Position numbers and translations under genes: made by a program. From Pomphorhynchus laevis (taxonomy: Eukaryota > Acanthocephala > Palaeacanthocephala > Echinorhynchida > Pomphorhynchidae): a DNA stretch of 64,000 nt. Every line of letters begins with the position of its first letter. Positions within the stretch are counted from its first letter, which is position 1. The notes beneath the pieces were generated by a model. The model made no database searches. It was not told the origin of the DNA and saw only the letters and a program-made list of their open reading frames with translations. Location of the stretch: positions 186,001 to 250,000 of the forward strand of contig WNNJ02001911.1 in assembly GCA_012934845.2 (NCBI GenBank), read 5' to 3'. This document shows, one piece after another, positions 11,901 through 26,900 of this stretch.

Positions 11901-14900
11901 TAATTTGAACATTATATTCGATTCCCTTTTATTATAAATCGGTATCACCACCCCAGTTTGCCAATCATCAGGAATCTTTCCTGATATCAGTGTTACGTAG
12001 GAGAGTCGTGTTATCTACTTCATACCTTTAACGTCAAGATCCTTCAAAATCTCAGGTTGAATATCATCACCCTCATCAGATTTGCATTGAGAAGTTTGTG
12101 AACAAATGTAATTACCTCTGTCAAGGTAATGAAATCTTCCATTAAGTTCGAAGATTATTCTTCCATAAGAGAAGTCACGACATTGTATTAAGGATACCTC
12201 TAAAATGCTTTTTCCAACGATTATGTCTTCAATATCGGTTAGCAGATGCCCATTATTGTCTAAAACAGTCTTGGCAGATTTATGCTTTCCAACACGAAAG
12301 GCTTCGATCGTTCATCCAGAATATCTTAGAATCTGACCGCTAATCATGTTCGAGAAACTCAACAAACTTCATCAGGTTGCTTTCTTTGACTCAGCTTTTG
12401 TTAGAGCTGTAGCATTCTTAGCATGTCGATACCTGTCTACAGCCTGCATTGACTTATCAGATAAGGTTGCCTCATTAGCCACTTTATTCTGTTTAACGGC
12501 AACTCTTTCTACTAGTGTCCATCAAACAGTTCGAGCATTCTGTCCGCTATTCGATATGAACTACTGGTCCTTGAGAACTGTCATTATTCCAGATATATGA
12601 AAAAGAGCATTAGTCATTCCAGTCTTCAAAAAGAGAGATACGGTTAATGCTCAAAATTATCAGCCATTACGTTTGACAGTAATTAGGTGAGAAAGTTAAA
12701 GTGGGCCTCTGCGGTACATAGGCAATCTCAAGACTAGTCTTCTTTTAGAGAGAATGTCCCCCAGAGCAAATACCAAGGTTTCTTAAGCTTATTGTCTCGT
12801 GATAAGAGTTTGCCTACACAACAGGCCCCTATAGTATTCAAACCAAAGCTCTTCTAAGTCGCTTTGTCAAATCCGGTTTTAAACATAGACCATTCTTGAT
12901 CGATATCCGCCACTCCTTCCCGCAATTGGGCAAAATTCGCCCGGATATAGTTAGCAAAGATTTCCCATACAGAAACATATTTCAGACGTTCCCAGCGAAC
13001 CCTAACACTGCGTTTAGTTTTCTCAGATATGTCTGGTAGCCTATTTTGCTAGCGAATCTTACTAACTATAAGGTAGTGGTCGGTTGACAGTTCAGCAATA
13101 CTCTTCACAAGTATGTCTTGGACATATCGTCACAACTCGCATGATACGATTACGGAATCAATCACTAATCGTTGACTATGAGTATCTTGATGCCAGGTGC
13201 ATCGGTGGATCTCTTTATGTTCGAACATTGTGTTTGCTTTTGACAATTTGTTACGAAAACAGAAATGCAACAACTCGACACCACTCGCGTTCAGAATGGG
13301 GATTCAGTTCTACCCATCAATCACTTACAGGTAACACATTCATTGGAAACGTGAACATTAAAGTTGTCTAATAAAATAAGAGAATCACCCCCAGGTTTAC
13401 TATAAAGTAAATTCTAAAGATCATCCACAAAAGCTGTGTATTCCAAACTAGTGTTAGGTGAATAAGCACACACAAAAGTAAACCATTTTCTTTCTTTTAC
13501 TACAAGTCATAAGGACGGCAACCTTTCATTTAATAGGCAAAACTTCCCTGCAGCTAACGGAAACCGGGGTATTGTGAGTATATCCACACCTGCTGTAGAC
13601 GCTTTCCCGTATCACCTCCCAAATAGTGTAAGGTTCACCTTTGATCCTAAAGTTGAGTACCGGAACTAAAATAAGACCAGAGTGATTTACCTTCCTCACA
13701 AGATCTGGTTATTTCATCGTCAGCAAAGTATAATTCCACATTTTTGTAGATAGACTAGTCAATTGAAGTAAACGTCGACGTTTGGTTCACCCATTGCGCG
13801 CAAATGCTCGAGTGTAGGCACCCGACGTTGACAATTCATCAGATCAGTGGAAAGATGTCCATCGTTTCGATTTTGATCAAATAAATTGTTTCTTGTCGTC
13901 ATTCTCGTTGTCGTTTATTGTACCCCATATCCGTTAGTAATCTAATACTATTTCTTGCAAGGGAAAAGATTTTTGTTCAGATCTATGATGATCCCATATC
14001 CTCTGATAGTTTAATATCTTCTGTTGCGAGGAAACAAGACTTTATTGACTCTCTTCCACTTTTTTTAACAATAATCCACCATTAAGGTCATAAGATATAT
14101 CCGAGCTAGTCCACCAACGAACTAGACCTACGGCTAATACAATCATTTGTTTAGCTTCCTGAATATTTAGGTGTTGCCAAGACCGCACCACGCAGAGGTT
14201 AAGTGACAATAGGTGAAACCCGAACCAAACCCATCACTCGAAGACAGATCGGGTAAGCTTACACTAAGCGGCCATAAATTGTATATGCCAATGTATACAA
14301 AATATTGTCTGATAAAAAACGGTAAAATTTATTGGTATTTACTTTAAAAATATTCATTTCTTTCATCTTTATAGTTTTAAAAGTTTACAGGTTCAAAGAA
14401 ATAATTTGAAATTTTTTGGAGATTACAACAGGAGATATCTTAACAAATATAACCGATCTTTGGAATAAAACTATTTTCACTTCCTTTTTTCGTTTCTGTA
14501 AATTTATAAAAAAATTAAGAAAAAAATGAATGTTTTCGATAACTTTAAAACAAAGCATATCCAGTAATATGTTACATAGCATCTTTAACAGTATATCGCA
14601 TTTTGTTTCTTTATATATAGTAACAAAGGTATTTATTCGAGAAAACTGATATTTCCTAATTAGATTTTGTTTTGTTCTAAGATAGAACTGTAAATTTCCA
14701 TATCATAACTCATTTTTTAAATTGCCTCCTGAGAGAATATAATCATTAGTTGGCTCTTTCTTTGAGAACAATAAGAAAAATAGTATTATTTTTGAATTTT
14801 CGCCAATTCGATCGGCATCTTCAGAAAACAATTGTCCTTGACAAATAATGACATAGTATATAAAAAATAAAAACGGAAGAATTTAACTGATATGCTGTTC

Positions 14901-17900
14901 AACCAAATTCTTTTTCTAACTCATTTCATTTTACGAATTATCTTTAGTGCTTTGTGATAGTGCTTTTTAATAATCTTTAGTGCTTTGTGATTATCTTTAG
15001 TGCTTTGCCTTGCTTTCTGTTTTAGCACATATATTAAAGACTGAAAAGGAAAGAATATATTAACAAAGCAAACTTTTTGTTAAAAGTTTTCTTTCTTATA
15101 GCATATATGCTTTTTTCAATATTTAAAAACATTGTTTTAGATGTAGATATTACTAACCATATAACACAAGGAAAACATTTCAAAAGTTGTTCATTTATAT
15201 ATTTTAATGAATATATACTAATGATGAATGCAAACGTATAGTTGGTATATTTTTTTACAGTTCAAAAAATTAAAAGCATTTCATTTTAATGGTAATCCAA
15301 CATGTTTAATATTAAAAGCTTTTAATTTACAAATAAGATAATTATTAAATATAACTTTATCCAACATGTTTAATATTAAAAGCTTTTAATTAGTATTTAT
15401 ATTTCTTGCTGAAATATTTTTTAAATTATAGATTTTAATTTCACGATTCATTAACAAATAAAACGATAATATTATTTATTTGCAGTAAAAAATAATATAT
15501 AATATAATAATAAATATAATTAATAATACATAATATAAAATAATTCATAATATATAATTTTTGATTCCTATATTTCTAAATTATAATATAAATTATAAAT
15601 TATATATTATTTATTTTATTTGTGTATTGATAATGTTATAAATGGTCATAATAACTTTTGTAATTTTCTAAAGATTATAACATGATCTATTGAAATATTG
15701 CGGACTTTGCCGGTCATTTAGTTAAACCTATGATTTTATTGATTAACACCTGAAGATGGGTGACAATACATTACAAATTGTTGACTAGCTGAGATTTTTA
15801 GCAAATATATTGTTATGAAATTAAATATTATTTATATTTCTTGCTGAAATATTTTTAAATATTACGTATTTTAATTTCACGATTAATTAACAAATAAAAC
15901 AATTAAATTATTAATTTATAGTAAAATATAATATATAATATAATAATAAATAATATATAATTAATAATACATAATATAAAATAATTCATAATATATAATT
16001 TTTGATTCCTATATTTTGAACACCTAGAGATGGGTGACAATACATTACAAATTATTGACTAGCTGAGATTTTTAATAGTTAATCTAAAGAAAATCAGCTA
16101 TGTAGAATCAAAGACGTAAATAATTTGTAATTTTTTGGAGATGAGAGAGGGAGCTTACGAAATATCGTGGGTTTTTTGAATCCTTTCACTCCTTTCCTAT
16201 GAATTTATAAAATGCAATTGTAGAACATTTATAAAAATGTATAAAAAAAATTTCAATGGAAATTTATAAAAATAAGGGTAAATAATATTAAATATATGGA
16301 TGTTATCATATTTTTATTACATAACTAATATATAATTGTTCATCGAAAATATATTATAAAAAATATATTTAAAATATATTTTTCTTATTGCTTTGATTTT
16401 AAGAACATCGACGAAATGAAAATTCGTTAGCATCGACATGATTATTATCATTTTGTTACTTAGCGTGCTATTTAATTCTGAATCTTGATCTCAAACAAAC
16501 AAAAGGCAATAACACACAAATGATATACCGAGTTGACACCCGTTTATCCAAATTTCACCAGCATCGAAGTTGCTAGAATCGGTTCTAAGGCCAAGGGGAT
16601 ATACTCTACAAAGGTTCGTGTTTGTAAATTTACGCAGCATTTGGTGATCCATAAAATAGGCTTTAATTTCAGAAATTGAAGCACTTTTAAACTGTTCCAC
16701 TGTTGAAATTGAATTGAAATGAGCAGCATTTTGAACAAATTTAAGTTTTACATTTAGCAACCGTTGTATCTTTCCATGATATGTTTACAATGTGAGCTAT
16801 GCGTTCCATTGACTCGTCTATTGTCTAAATAAATTGTAATAACATGATAATGATCTCTATTGAATTATGAATATTACTATAAACAATAATATAATAGTTA
16901 ATACTGTTTATATAATATAATAATATTTCATAATATCATTTATCAAATCAGCTAACTGAGTGTTCGTATTTAATATAATTATAAAATAAACAAAACATAA
17001 TAATGATAAATCAAAATTTAATAATTAAATAATAAAATAAATAATTGTTTTAAGGTTTTTTATAATTTATATCAAGTTAAAATAAAAAATTGAAATCACG
17101 ATATTAGAACAAATTAGTTATTTATGCATAAATGATATCATTTTTATAGAGTAGTTTTCTTTTTTCGTCAATATCGTATTTCGGTAAACTACATCGAGTT
17201 TTTGTTAAATGCAAAATCTCAATCAAATAAAATTTCTTTATTCCCACACGTCCTTCTGGCGTAATTCGCGCCAGAAGGTCTGGCGCAAATTACGTTACGA
17301 CATGCGTAATCCGGCATAGATTATATCTGATCGTTCTACATGTAAACCTTTAGCATTGTATGTTGACAACCTTAGTTTCTATTGTCGTTGCTTACCAACC
17401 ATGTGCAGCATTAATTTTTCTCTTGATCTGTCCAAGTGAGGCTACTAACTCTGTCTAAACTCATTTTCTGTCATAATGTCATTAGACAATAAAAGTGAAG
17501 ACTATTATCTTTATCGAACTGTGTATGTAACTTTTAAATGTCTTGTAATATTTTATTAAAAAATTATGTTATCTAATATTTAATTTATTATCTAATAAAT
17601 AATCTTAAAAGTGTTAAAATTAATAAATTTATTTTAATAACAAAATTTAAGAATAAACCGTAATTGCATATTTTAAATTAATAATTTAATTAGTTTAAGA
17701 ACTATAAAATTGTTTAACTATAAAAAGAATTTAAATTTATAGTAATAATTAATAGTAATAATTACATAAATAATGTTATATTATTATTGTTTTATAAAAA
17801 AGTTACATCTAAAAAACGCGCAATAACGACCCTGATTATAATAAATAGTCTACAGATATCATCTAACATATAATAAAAAATTACATTTTATTTGAAATAG

Positions 17901-20900
17901 CAGTTTGATCACAATCGCATAGTTTAAATTTCAACTAAAAATTAAATTTATAAATATTTTATAAATATCTAGCCTTCAAATTAATTAAGCTTTCCATAAT
18001 ATATTCCTATAAATTTATATAATAAAATTTGTAAATAAAATAAAAATTTAATAAATTTTCGTTAATATTTAAAATTATATTTTTTACTTTAATCAATGGC
18101 TACATTTTTTATTCATCCATCATTCAATTTTTGACAGTGTGAATATTTGATAAGTAACCCTTTATATCAAATTTTACTTACTCCTTGGACTTTTGTATTT
18201 ACTCTGGCCTAAAATATAAAATAGCAACTATATTGTTAACTTTCAACACAATTACCCGAACTACTATTTTATATTTCAGCATTTCTGGTGAAGGCAAAGG
18301 TTCATTACGGAAGAGTTTCATATCAGCAAGACAGTCTTTAAAGTAACGAGTTAATAAATAAACATTTGAAGTAAATTGTAACCTGAAAAAATGTCTTCGA
18401 TAGTTTCAACCATTTTGCGCTGCTGTGTCAAATCTGTGCACTCATTTTGTATATTTAATATAACAGGAAAACTTCAAAAGAGACCAATTATATAATAATT
18501 TGCAAAGCACATAATATACTACGTAATTTAATAAGACTATTTCTATATTCATTATATATTTGAATTGTGTGATGAAAACAAACCATTGACGAGATCATTC
18601 GAGAACGACATTTCCGTTGTATTTAAAAAATGAAAGTCAGAGTTAGAATTAAAATTTATGAAAATATAGCTTTAGGGTTTTACAACTCTTCTTCAGTACA
18701 ATACAGGCACAATTCTATAATATCACAATTTCACAATTAAAACCTAGAAAATATAACAGCATTCAATAATTTATGTATTAAATCTCTCAATTTGATTTGC
18801 TAATAATTTTGATCTGGAAGAATTTTCATAGTTAAGTTGTCAATGAAATATAATTATACTTGTATTATTTAAATAAAATATAAAATTACTAAACAGTGAT
18901 CTTGATTTAAAATTATTTTTACCAACACGCAATTTATTAATTAAGCTAATTAACTCTAATATAATATAATTAGAGCATATTTAATAAGATCAATTTCTAA
19001 TAAAATTTAAAAAGTACAGATTGTATACAACTGCTATTTTACTTTAGATCTAGTTCTAATTACTAGACTATATTTTTATTTAAATCTGAAAATAAAATCG
19101 AAGAGCTAATGTAAAGTATCTGATGCTTTTGAAACGAAAGATGAAGAATATATGAAGGTATGATGAATAATAGTTATTGACACCTATCTGTTAAATTTAA
19201 AAGTCTCAATTGTAAAATAAATTAAAATTTATTTAAAATTTTAATCAATAAATTTATTTAAACTTTATTTACTATTTTTCAGTAGATATTTAAAAATAAT
19301 TTAAATAAAATTTAATATTTTTGATATTAGTAAATAAACACAACATTTATATCAAAATTTTGACTAAATCTAAAGTACTTAACTAACTTTTAAAGTTTAG
19401 AATGTAGTTTTAAATTAATTAAGCTTTATTTTTGATTTCTAGGCCGTGATAGTTTTTAAATAGTTTATATGATTAACAATTTGAAGAAATATCGCAATTT
19501 AAACGCAAAATATTTAAATATTGTATATCGCAGCTAAAAATTAAAAGTTATTCAGGTCAAAAGTTTTATTATTGTATAAATTTTTATTATAATAACTTAT
19601 AATATTAACTTATTTATTGATAAATTCTTTATCGATATTAATGATAAATTCTTTATTATTGATAAAGTATTTATCATTAATGGTAAGAGGTCAGTTTTGC
19701 TAACTTCTGTTAGCATCTTCAGAAAATTACATGATTGTAATTTTATTGATTGTATTTTTGTTGATCAGCAAACTGTAAACTCTAAAATGTTTGCGCTTCC
19801 AACATCTACAAGCAAAACTTATATTAATTTGGCTTTTATAATTAAAACATTAAAACCTATAGTATTCTTTATATTCATTATTTTTAATTAGATACAATTT
19901 ACTCGATTACATATGGATTGGTATATAGTATATCAGAACAAAGATAAAACATGAGAGGGAGCTCCTGTCATGTTTTTTTTTATTAATTTTAATAATTTTT
20001 ATTATTAAAATTAATAAACAATTATAAAAAATTATAAAAAATTATAACTAAATTATATTTGTTATTTTGTTTATTGTATTAACTTGCATTATTTTATTAT
20101 TTGTAATAACTTGCATTAATGATTTGACAAATTAATAGTGGATTTAGCAATTAGAATACATACGGTGAAGTGATAAACGCAACCTCTTTAATTACGAGCA
20201 AAGTATCTTTCAAACTAAATGCAAATTTTTCGGTAGGTGTATTTTTATGACAAATTTTGGGTTCGCCTTCGTCGCCATCAACAACATCAACTAGTAAACA
20301 TAGCAAATATAAAATAAATTTCCAAATCGCTAGAGTAAGTACGTTCGACACATCTGCCATTTTTAAGAAGTGTTTGTACATATCCTTGTATGCTAATTTT
20401 ACCGCGCCGTTGATGTCCAAGTAGGTATCTATCAATATTATAAATGCACAAAATTATAAATCATTTAAAATTTGAAATTTACTCAATTGAAAGAGTTATA
20501 AGATAAAGTTATAGCAGGTGAACATATTTTGTGATATAATAATTAGTACTAAATACAAATTTAGTTAAATGACTGACGAATGTGTATTGTTTTCTGTCAG
20601 TCACAAATGTCACTGACAGAAAACAAATTCTATCAAAACTGCAAATAATTGACACCGATTTTTATATCGTCGTACCTAAGGTTTCCAACGATAGATAGTG
20701 AATGATTAAATAAAAGTAATACTGATGACAGATAGGTTGACGATAATGATCAACATTCTCGAAAATCATACTCGACATTGCTTCAATTAGTTAGAAATAA
20801 TAAGACTTTTCTTAAAATGAAGACAATTGATTTTTTAAAACTTTGAGGATTTAACGATTTCCTATGTAAAATTCAGCTCTTGAAGTAAAAGCGATTATAA

Positions 20901-23900
20901 TAATAAAATATTTAATATTTTAGAAAATATTGAAAAATCTTTAAATAATAATTTTATTCAAATTATTAAGTAATAAATTTAAAATTAAATTGAAATAACG
21001 AATAGGTCAAAGCTTGAACACTAACGAAATCTATATATATGGTGTTATTGACAATTGCGTTTTTTGATAATAACACAATTTCTCGCTTATAGCATTACAT
21101 TACAATGTAATTTTATTTGAATAACATTTAATTTTTCAATTATATTCAATTAAATTTGAATTATATATTAAATAAATAATTGATATACTTGAGATCAAAA
21201 TTGACCATTAATAAAACTATTGCTCTTTTACTGTGTTTTTCATGCTTTAAACATTATTTTGATCTCAACCACCATTTTAATTGATTTTATAATTTATATA
21301 TTGATTTAATTTTTATATATAAATTATTAAATCAATTAAAATTATGGTATGCTTGAGGTCAAAATTGACTCTTGTATTGATTATGGTATTGCTCTTTTAT
21401 TGAACTTTTTATGCTTTAAACGTTATTTTAACTTTTTATTTTGTTAGATTTAATATATAATTCAAATTCAATTGAATATAATTGAAAAATCAAATGTAAA
21501 TCGAATTAAATTACATTGTAATGTGATGCGATAAGCAAAAAATTGTTATCATAAAAATTGTTTTTAATATTGTTATTAATAAAAATTGTTATTAACAGTC
21601 ATTATTACCATTGCAATTTTCATGACTATTTATCTGCACGCTACTTTAATCCTATCTATACGCCAATAACAGTACTCTACATTTCAGTATTGGTGAACCT
21701 CATCAACTACTGATCCGATCCTACGTTTCACGTTTTGGGCCTTTTAATGCTGGCTTAAGATCATTCGACTCGTCTGTCTTTTGAAATCATTTCTGATTTC
21801 AAATTAAATCAGCCTTGGTAGGGGAAGATATACCTTTAATTTGAATACGTACCTATATTTTCAATTAATTTTTATAATCAAACTAGTCATTGATAGTTTG
21901 CTTCCTAATTTTAAGTTAATTTAATTATCATCTATAGTTGGTTTCTTAATTTTAAGTTAGTATACCTGTGCAGTCATTATTACCATTGCAATTTTCATGA
22001 CTATTTTATCTGCACGCTACTTTAATCATATCTATAATCCAATAACAAACAGTAAGCTATATTTCGGTATTGGTAGACCTCATCAGCTACTGATCAAATA
22101 TCTACATTTCACGTTTCGGTCCTTTAAATGTTAGATGATGATCACTCGACTCATCTGCTTCAGTGGCAATTAGATTTAATGAAAGACTTTTGTCTTACAT
22201 TTTGCAATTTTTAATGAAATCATTTCTGATTTCAAATTAAATCAGCGTTTTCATGTGAATGTTTAACCTCCAATTTGAAAACTTTCTGCTTTTTCTTAAT
22301 AATTACTATTATCAAATTAATCATCTATATTTCTTTTTATTATGTAAAGTTGGCATACCTGTGCAGTCATTGTTACAATTGAAATTTTGATGACTATTTT
22401 ATCTGCACGCTACTTTAATCCTATCTAGAATACAATAGCAGTAAGCTACATTTCGGTATTGGTTAACCATATCAGCTACTATCCAATAGCTACGTGTCGC
22501 CTTTCGATCCTTTGAATTATGCCTGACCATCATTCGACTCGTCTGATTTTTTGTCATTATGATTTAATGAAATATTTTCGTCTTTCATTTTGCAAATTTA
22601 ATTGAAATCATTTCTGATTTCAAATTTAATCAGCGATGGTAGGGGAAGGTACAACCTTCAATTTGAAAACACACTTACTTTTGCAATTAACTGATATTTT
22701 CAACTGCTAGCTGTTAACTGCTATCAACTGCTATTTAACTATTAACTATTCAACTATTAACTGCTATTTTCAACTCCTTCAACTGCTATTTTCAACTTTT
22801 TTAACTGCTATTTTCTTTTAATTTCGATCACATGCGAATAAGCGTAAGCCATCATTAAAAGGACCAAAACGTGACACGTTTAGGTCGAAGTTTTTTAAAA
22901 GGATCGAAACGTGACACGTAGGTATTTGATCAGTAGCTGATGACGTCAACTAATACTGAAATGGAGCGTAATGCTGTTGGCGTATATATGGGATTAATGT
23001 AGGATTATATATAGGATTAATTAACCTTCATAACAATGATGAGTACATATATCATTATATTAAAACAAACAATTACACAATTAGAATAGCACGAGGTAAA
23101 CACGCATTAAAACATACAAATTTGAATATGATGCCGATAGATTTGTGCGGTTTAGTGAATAAGAACGTGATACTTCAAATTGATTTATTGCTTACTATTA
23201 AAAAAGAATAATTAAAATAATTTAGATAATTAAAAATTTAGTTATGTTTCTATAAGAAATCAATTCATTCTATGTCCAAATCAAGTTCAAAAAATTGTTT
23301 GACAGAAGAAACCTGAAGTTTAAATATTTACAACAAAATAAAATCTGATTTCAAATATTTTTTTATTTGATAAAATATGTCATCTTATTACCTAATGCTA
23401 TTATATAAAGTTAAATTATTATGGAAAATGTTTTCTTTTATTTTCGCTGGTGAAGTTATTTCATAAAGTTTTCTGATTTTTCGCTTTCTACACATTAAAA
23501 AGAGCTTTAATTTCGCGACAAAACAAGACATTAAATGGTTGTCTAACAAAATAGTTTGTTTTAAAGTATTTGTGGCAAAGTACCTTATTCGTATACATCG
23601 TATCCGAATAATGATAATTAAATTTAATCTTTAATTAAAACTTTATATAAATATATAATTATTTATTATTTATAATTATTTATTTTTAATTTATATAAAA
23701 ATATAAATTACATAAACTCAGTTAGCTGATCTGATTTGTCTTAAATACTTTGTCTTAGATACTTTGAGCAGTTCTAGGATCAGATTAAAAAGTATAATTT
23801 TTATAGGTTGGCTTTTACCTAATTTTTTATCTATCATATTCTTTATTGTAAATTGTAAGAAATTTACGAACGGACTATTTTAATTTGTCAACTGGTTTTG

Positions 23901-26900
23901 GTACTTTCTTAAGAAAATAACTGTTGTTTATTCGAACCTTATTTTTAAACCATTAAAAAATGAACACACAAGACACCTAACTACATCGTATTATGCCATC
24001 AAAAATTCTTTGCATTTTTGATGGCATAAATTACTCAAAAGGGTTTCTGGCCAATCGTGGTGTCCTTCAGGGCAACCATCTAAGTCCTTTATTATTTAGT
24101 TTCTTCATTGACGATTTTCCTAACAGTCTAAGTCACAATATTTCATGTTTATTATACTCGGACGATCTTGGTATTATCTCCAAATATATTTGCAATGCCA
24201 AAGTATCTTTAAACTCACTCTCATCGCTGTTTTACTAATCGTATTCGAGTGAACCGTGAAAAGTCTAAGGTAATTAAGTTTTATAGAGGAAGTCGATTAA
24301 GTCGATCGGACATTCTATGAAATCAAGACGTTCCCCTTGATTTTGAATCGATGTATCTGTATCTCAGAATGTTACTCGCGTCTAGATGGTCTTTATCTCC
24401 ACATTTAGAACTTAAATGTGATAAAATTGTGAAGACAACCTCTGGAATGCCCGAACTGGGTAAATTATCTTTTAAGGGTGACTTACGATATTTTTATATA
24501 ACGCTGCTTATAAGACTACGATACGGACTAACTTGGATCTCGGTAGACTTGACTTTAGAAAACTTTTACCTGTTCGATAAGTGCCTGTCGAGATTTACAA
24601 ACGGGTTGGTAGGCGTATCTCCAAAACTTTATCCATGGCTGTTCAAGTTCTATCAAGGCTGCCTCATTTATCAGTTACACTGCAAAAAGAGATGAATCTT
24701 CCTTTGACTGATGGTTTTCTTAAAAATCTAAATTTATTCAACGGCGAAGTATATAGACTTGATCAGGATATCTATCATACTCTTGCTTTTCTTTAAACAG
24801 CTTGGCGTAATCCTCTCGCGAGTAAGCGAACTTTAATTTGGAGAGCATCGCTTGACGGATATCAAACAAGTTCTGTAAAAAAGCAAGAATTGTACGATCA
24901 TCAACTTGTCGATGCTGTTTTTACAACACGGCATGTTCATCACTTTTACATGTACTTTCCTGTACTCATTTGTCATGTTTATCTTTAAAAGCAATAGATG
25001 CGCTGAGGGGGGCAAGCTTATTTCGGCAGACGATGTGTACCAATAAACACTACAATAAATTGTAGTGTTTATATTTAAAAGCAATAAATGCGCTGAGGTC
25101 AATCAAATTGCGTCAATCGATGAAATTTATCCAGATGAAGAAATAGGAAGAAAAATAATGCTTGTTTTATTTGGCTTACGTATGATTTTTACTGGACTGA
25201 CTTTATATCCTTTTATAATATTTTAAAAGAATACAAATGAATATAAATATAATAAAAAAGAATATAAAAGATATGGCCGAGTGGCTTCAATAAATCATTA
25301 TTGCTATTCGAGGATACCGTAGTAATTGTGCAACTATTAAAATAAACTATATTATGCAATAATATTAAATATTAATATTAATATTAAATTAGAGCAAGCC
25401 GATCTGTCACTGTTTTAGAAATTGTATTTTTTATCCTTCAACTTTTTTAATATATTATTACAAATAATATATAATGTTAAAAATACAATTATGATATTAT
25501 TTATAAATACAATTATAACATTTTAATTAAAATTTAATAATAATTTAATTTTAATAATTAAAATTTGAAATATTAATAATCTAAAATAAGTCAATTTTGC
25601 AATAGATACATAACCACATTTCATTAGAGTTCACTATTTATATAACAGTTTATTCAGTCATTAAAATATTTATTTTTTTTTATTTTCCTGTTAATAATGA
25701 TTTAATTGAAAGATTAAAACAAAGATAAATTTATTACGAGAAAATATCAAGTTTAGCCCTATGCTTCAATAGTTGCAACCATCATCAATGGGAAATAATA
25801 TAAGTTCCATAGTACTGTCTTAATCTTTTAATAATTTCATTTCCAAATATTTTTTTATTATTTTTAATTGAAAGATATAAATCAAAAAGACTTATTCAAT
25901 AAAATATAATATCGTTTGATAAAGAATATCAGTTGAGTCCGATATTGTAATAAATTTAGCTGCCATTAATAGCAAAAACAGCTAATCTATCAACTCACGT
26001 TCAAAGTTTCTGTAACTCACATAGAAAGCACAAAATAATAGTTAACACAATTACCATATAATGTTATAATATACGATTAATATAATTAATAGTATAATTA
26101 TCAAATTATATATTATAAATATATATTTAAATATATATTTTTAAAAAATTTATTAATAATATGATTAAAACCACTTTGTTTATATTAATAAAATACTCAA
26201 AGTAATTAAAACACACTTCAAAAAATATTGCAAGGTTATCGAAATTAATACTGGTATAAAACAATATTTCAGTATTAATTCTACAAAAGAATTTTTAGAA
26301 CAGACAAAAGGAATAAATTTTCAAAATATAAATACATACGATTTTAGTACGCTTTATACAAATCTAGATTTAGTATATATTAAAGAAGCGTTAGTAAAAT
26401 TAATAAATCTTATATTTGGAAAAAGATACATATATATGTTATAATAATTATAACGCCTATCTAACAAAAATTAAGCCATCAAGTAAATATAAATAAATGG
26501 ATAAAATTGAATTAATAGAATCCTTAAATATTTTGATAAATCAAAATTATTTAAAAGTATGAACATCTATATTTAGACAAGTAAAAGGTGTTCTAATGGG
26601 TGGTAATAGTAGCCCAATTATAGCTGACTTGTTTTTCAGCTTCTTAGAATATAAATTTGTTCATAACTGTTTAAAAAATAAATCTAAACTACATAAATAT
26701 ATGAAATATATGTTTAATACATTGATGATATATGTGTATTTAACTCTAATTATTTTTATTCAATAAGCGAACAAATTTATTCAGGTAGCCTCATTCTCAA
26801 TAATATTAATATTAATGATAAAGAAAGTATATATCTTGATACGAACATTAAATTAACATCAATTAAAACAACTTTTAATTTATATCGTAAAGATGGCATA

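Noticed and set aside
12346-13371. Plus-strand open frames 12346-12600 and 13084-13371
   Set aside because: Antisense to the linker and endonuclease of the decayed minus-strand RTE.
25271-25320. tRNA-like segment GGCCGAGTGG...TTCGAGG
   Set aside because: Only D-arm-like and T-loop-like words are present; no acceptor or anticodon stem can be formed.
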